This document shows positions 5,110 to 5,359 of a stretch of 5,359 nt of DNA, in pieces (the stretch's first letter is position 1; every line of letters starts with the position of its first letter). This stretch comes from an uncultured Bacteroidales bacterium (lineage in GTDB: Bacteria > Bacteroidota > Bacteroidia > Bacteroidales > UBA932), in NCBI GenBank assembly GCA_946184255.1, contig CAMHFA010000092.1:1-5359 (forward strand). Direction: 5' to 3'. The translations under genes were made by a program, and so were the position numbers. The notes beneath the pieces are model-generated. The model made no database searches, was not told where the DNA came from, and saw only the letters and a program-made list of their open reading frames with translations.

Positions 5110-5359
5110 ATGTTACCAGTATCAAGAAGGTATAACCAGAATTGGTTACCGAGCATTTTCAATGATTTCTTTGATGACAACTGGGTAGAAAAGGCCAATG
5201 CAACCGCTCCGGCCATCAATGTATTAGAAAACGAACATTGCTATGAGCTAGAGCTTGCAGCCCCTGGTCTTACCAAGAACGACTTCAAGGTCAGCCTCGA
5301 CGACGAAGGCGATCTCGTGATCAACATGGAGAAGAAGGAAGACAACAAGGAAGAGAAGA
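5110..5359 (+). CDS. Small heat-shock protein, Hsp20/alpha-crystallin family (5' part)
   Basis: The first 83 codons are present and the frame is open at the window end. The product is an ATP-independent holdase that binds unfolding proteins in the cytoplasm and keeps them refoldable. The N-terminal arm (1-33) has the tryptophan- and phenylalanine-rich pattern of bacterial Hsp20 proteins (NWLPSIFNDFFDD, 11-23). The alpha-crystallin domain starts at about 34 with APAINVLENEHCYELELAAPG (positions 33-53), and continues through LTKNDFKVSLDDEGDLVINMEKKE (54-77), the usual beta-strand pattern with the conserved APG turn. Family members are usually about 140-150 residues, so roughly 60 residues including the C-terminal GVL motif are missing beyond the edge. 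Translation starts at the ATG behind AGGAGGT. It is divergent from the sigma operon and shares its upstream region, so joint stress control is possible but not shown. Confidence 0.93.
   Translation, partial: MLPVSRRYNQNWLPSIFNDFFDDNWVEKANATAPAINVLENEHCYELELAAPGLTKNDFKVSLDDEGDLVINMEKKEDNKEEK

Overview
The window looks like a chromosomal segment of a Bacteroidota member, most likely order Bacteroidales. The reasons are a large outer-membrane TonB-dependent receptor of the beta-barrel family 3 type, a secreted DUF4886 (SGNH-like) protein, an exact Bacteroides-type promoter (TTTG-N19-TAnnTTTG, minus strand), start codons mostly without Shine-Dalgarno sequences, and mixed-GC coding DNA separated by very AT-rich spacers. 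Genus cannot be given from the sequence alone.

Layout: everything from 1 to about 4854 is on the minus strand; one gene on the right edge is on the plus strand. Reading the minus strand in the direction of transcription: an ECF sigma factor (4854-4351), 6 bases later a four-helix membrane protein of unrecognised family (4344-3778), then a 269-bp AT-rich spacer with a perfect 13-bp dyad and a consensus promoter, then an 819-residue TonB-dependent receptor (3508-1049), a 67-bp gap with a perfect 12-bp inverted repeat, a secreted DUF4886 protein (981-64), and the first 21 codons of a further gene whose ATG overlaps the DUF4886 stop by one base (TAATG). On the plus strand, a small heat-shock protein (Hsp20) starts at 5110 behind a strong Shine-Dalgarno sequence and runs off the window. 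The 255-bp divergent spacer between the sigma factor and hsp20 is packed with short dyads.

Working together (inference): the sigma factor and the four-helix membrane protein form a two-gene unit in the place where a sigma/anti-sigma pair would be expected, but the partner is not FecR-like. The receptor has its own housekeeping-type promoter, so it need not belong to the sigma operon. The receptor, DUF4886 protein and downstream gene could form one unit for binding and processing an unknown ligand at the cell surface or in the periplasm; no SusD-like or glycoside hydrolase gene is visible. No tRNA, rRNA, CRISPR, insertion sequence or integrase was seen. The most unusual content is the regulatory architecture: three spacers each carry perfect inverted repeats placed at promoter or translation-start positions.
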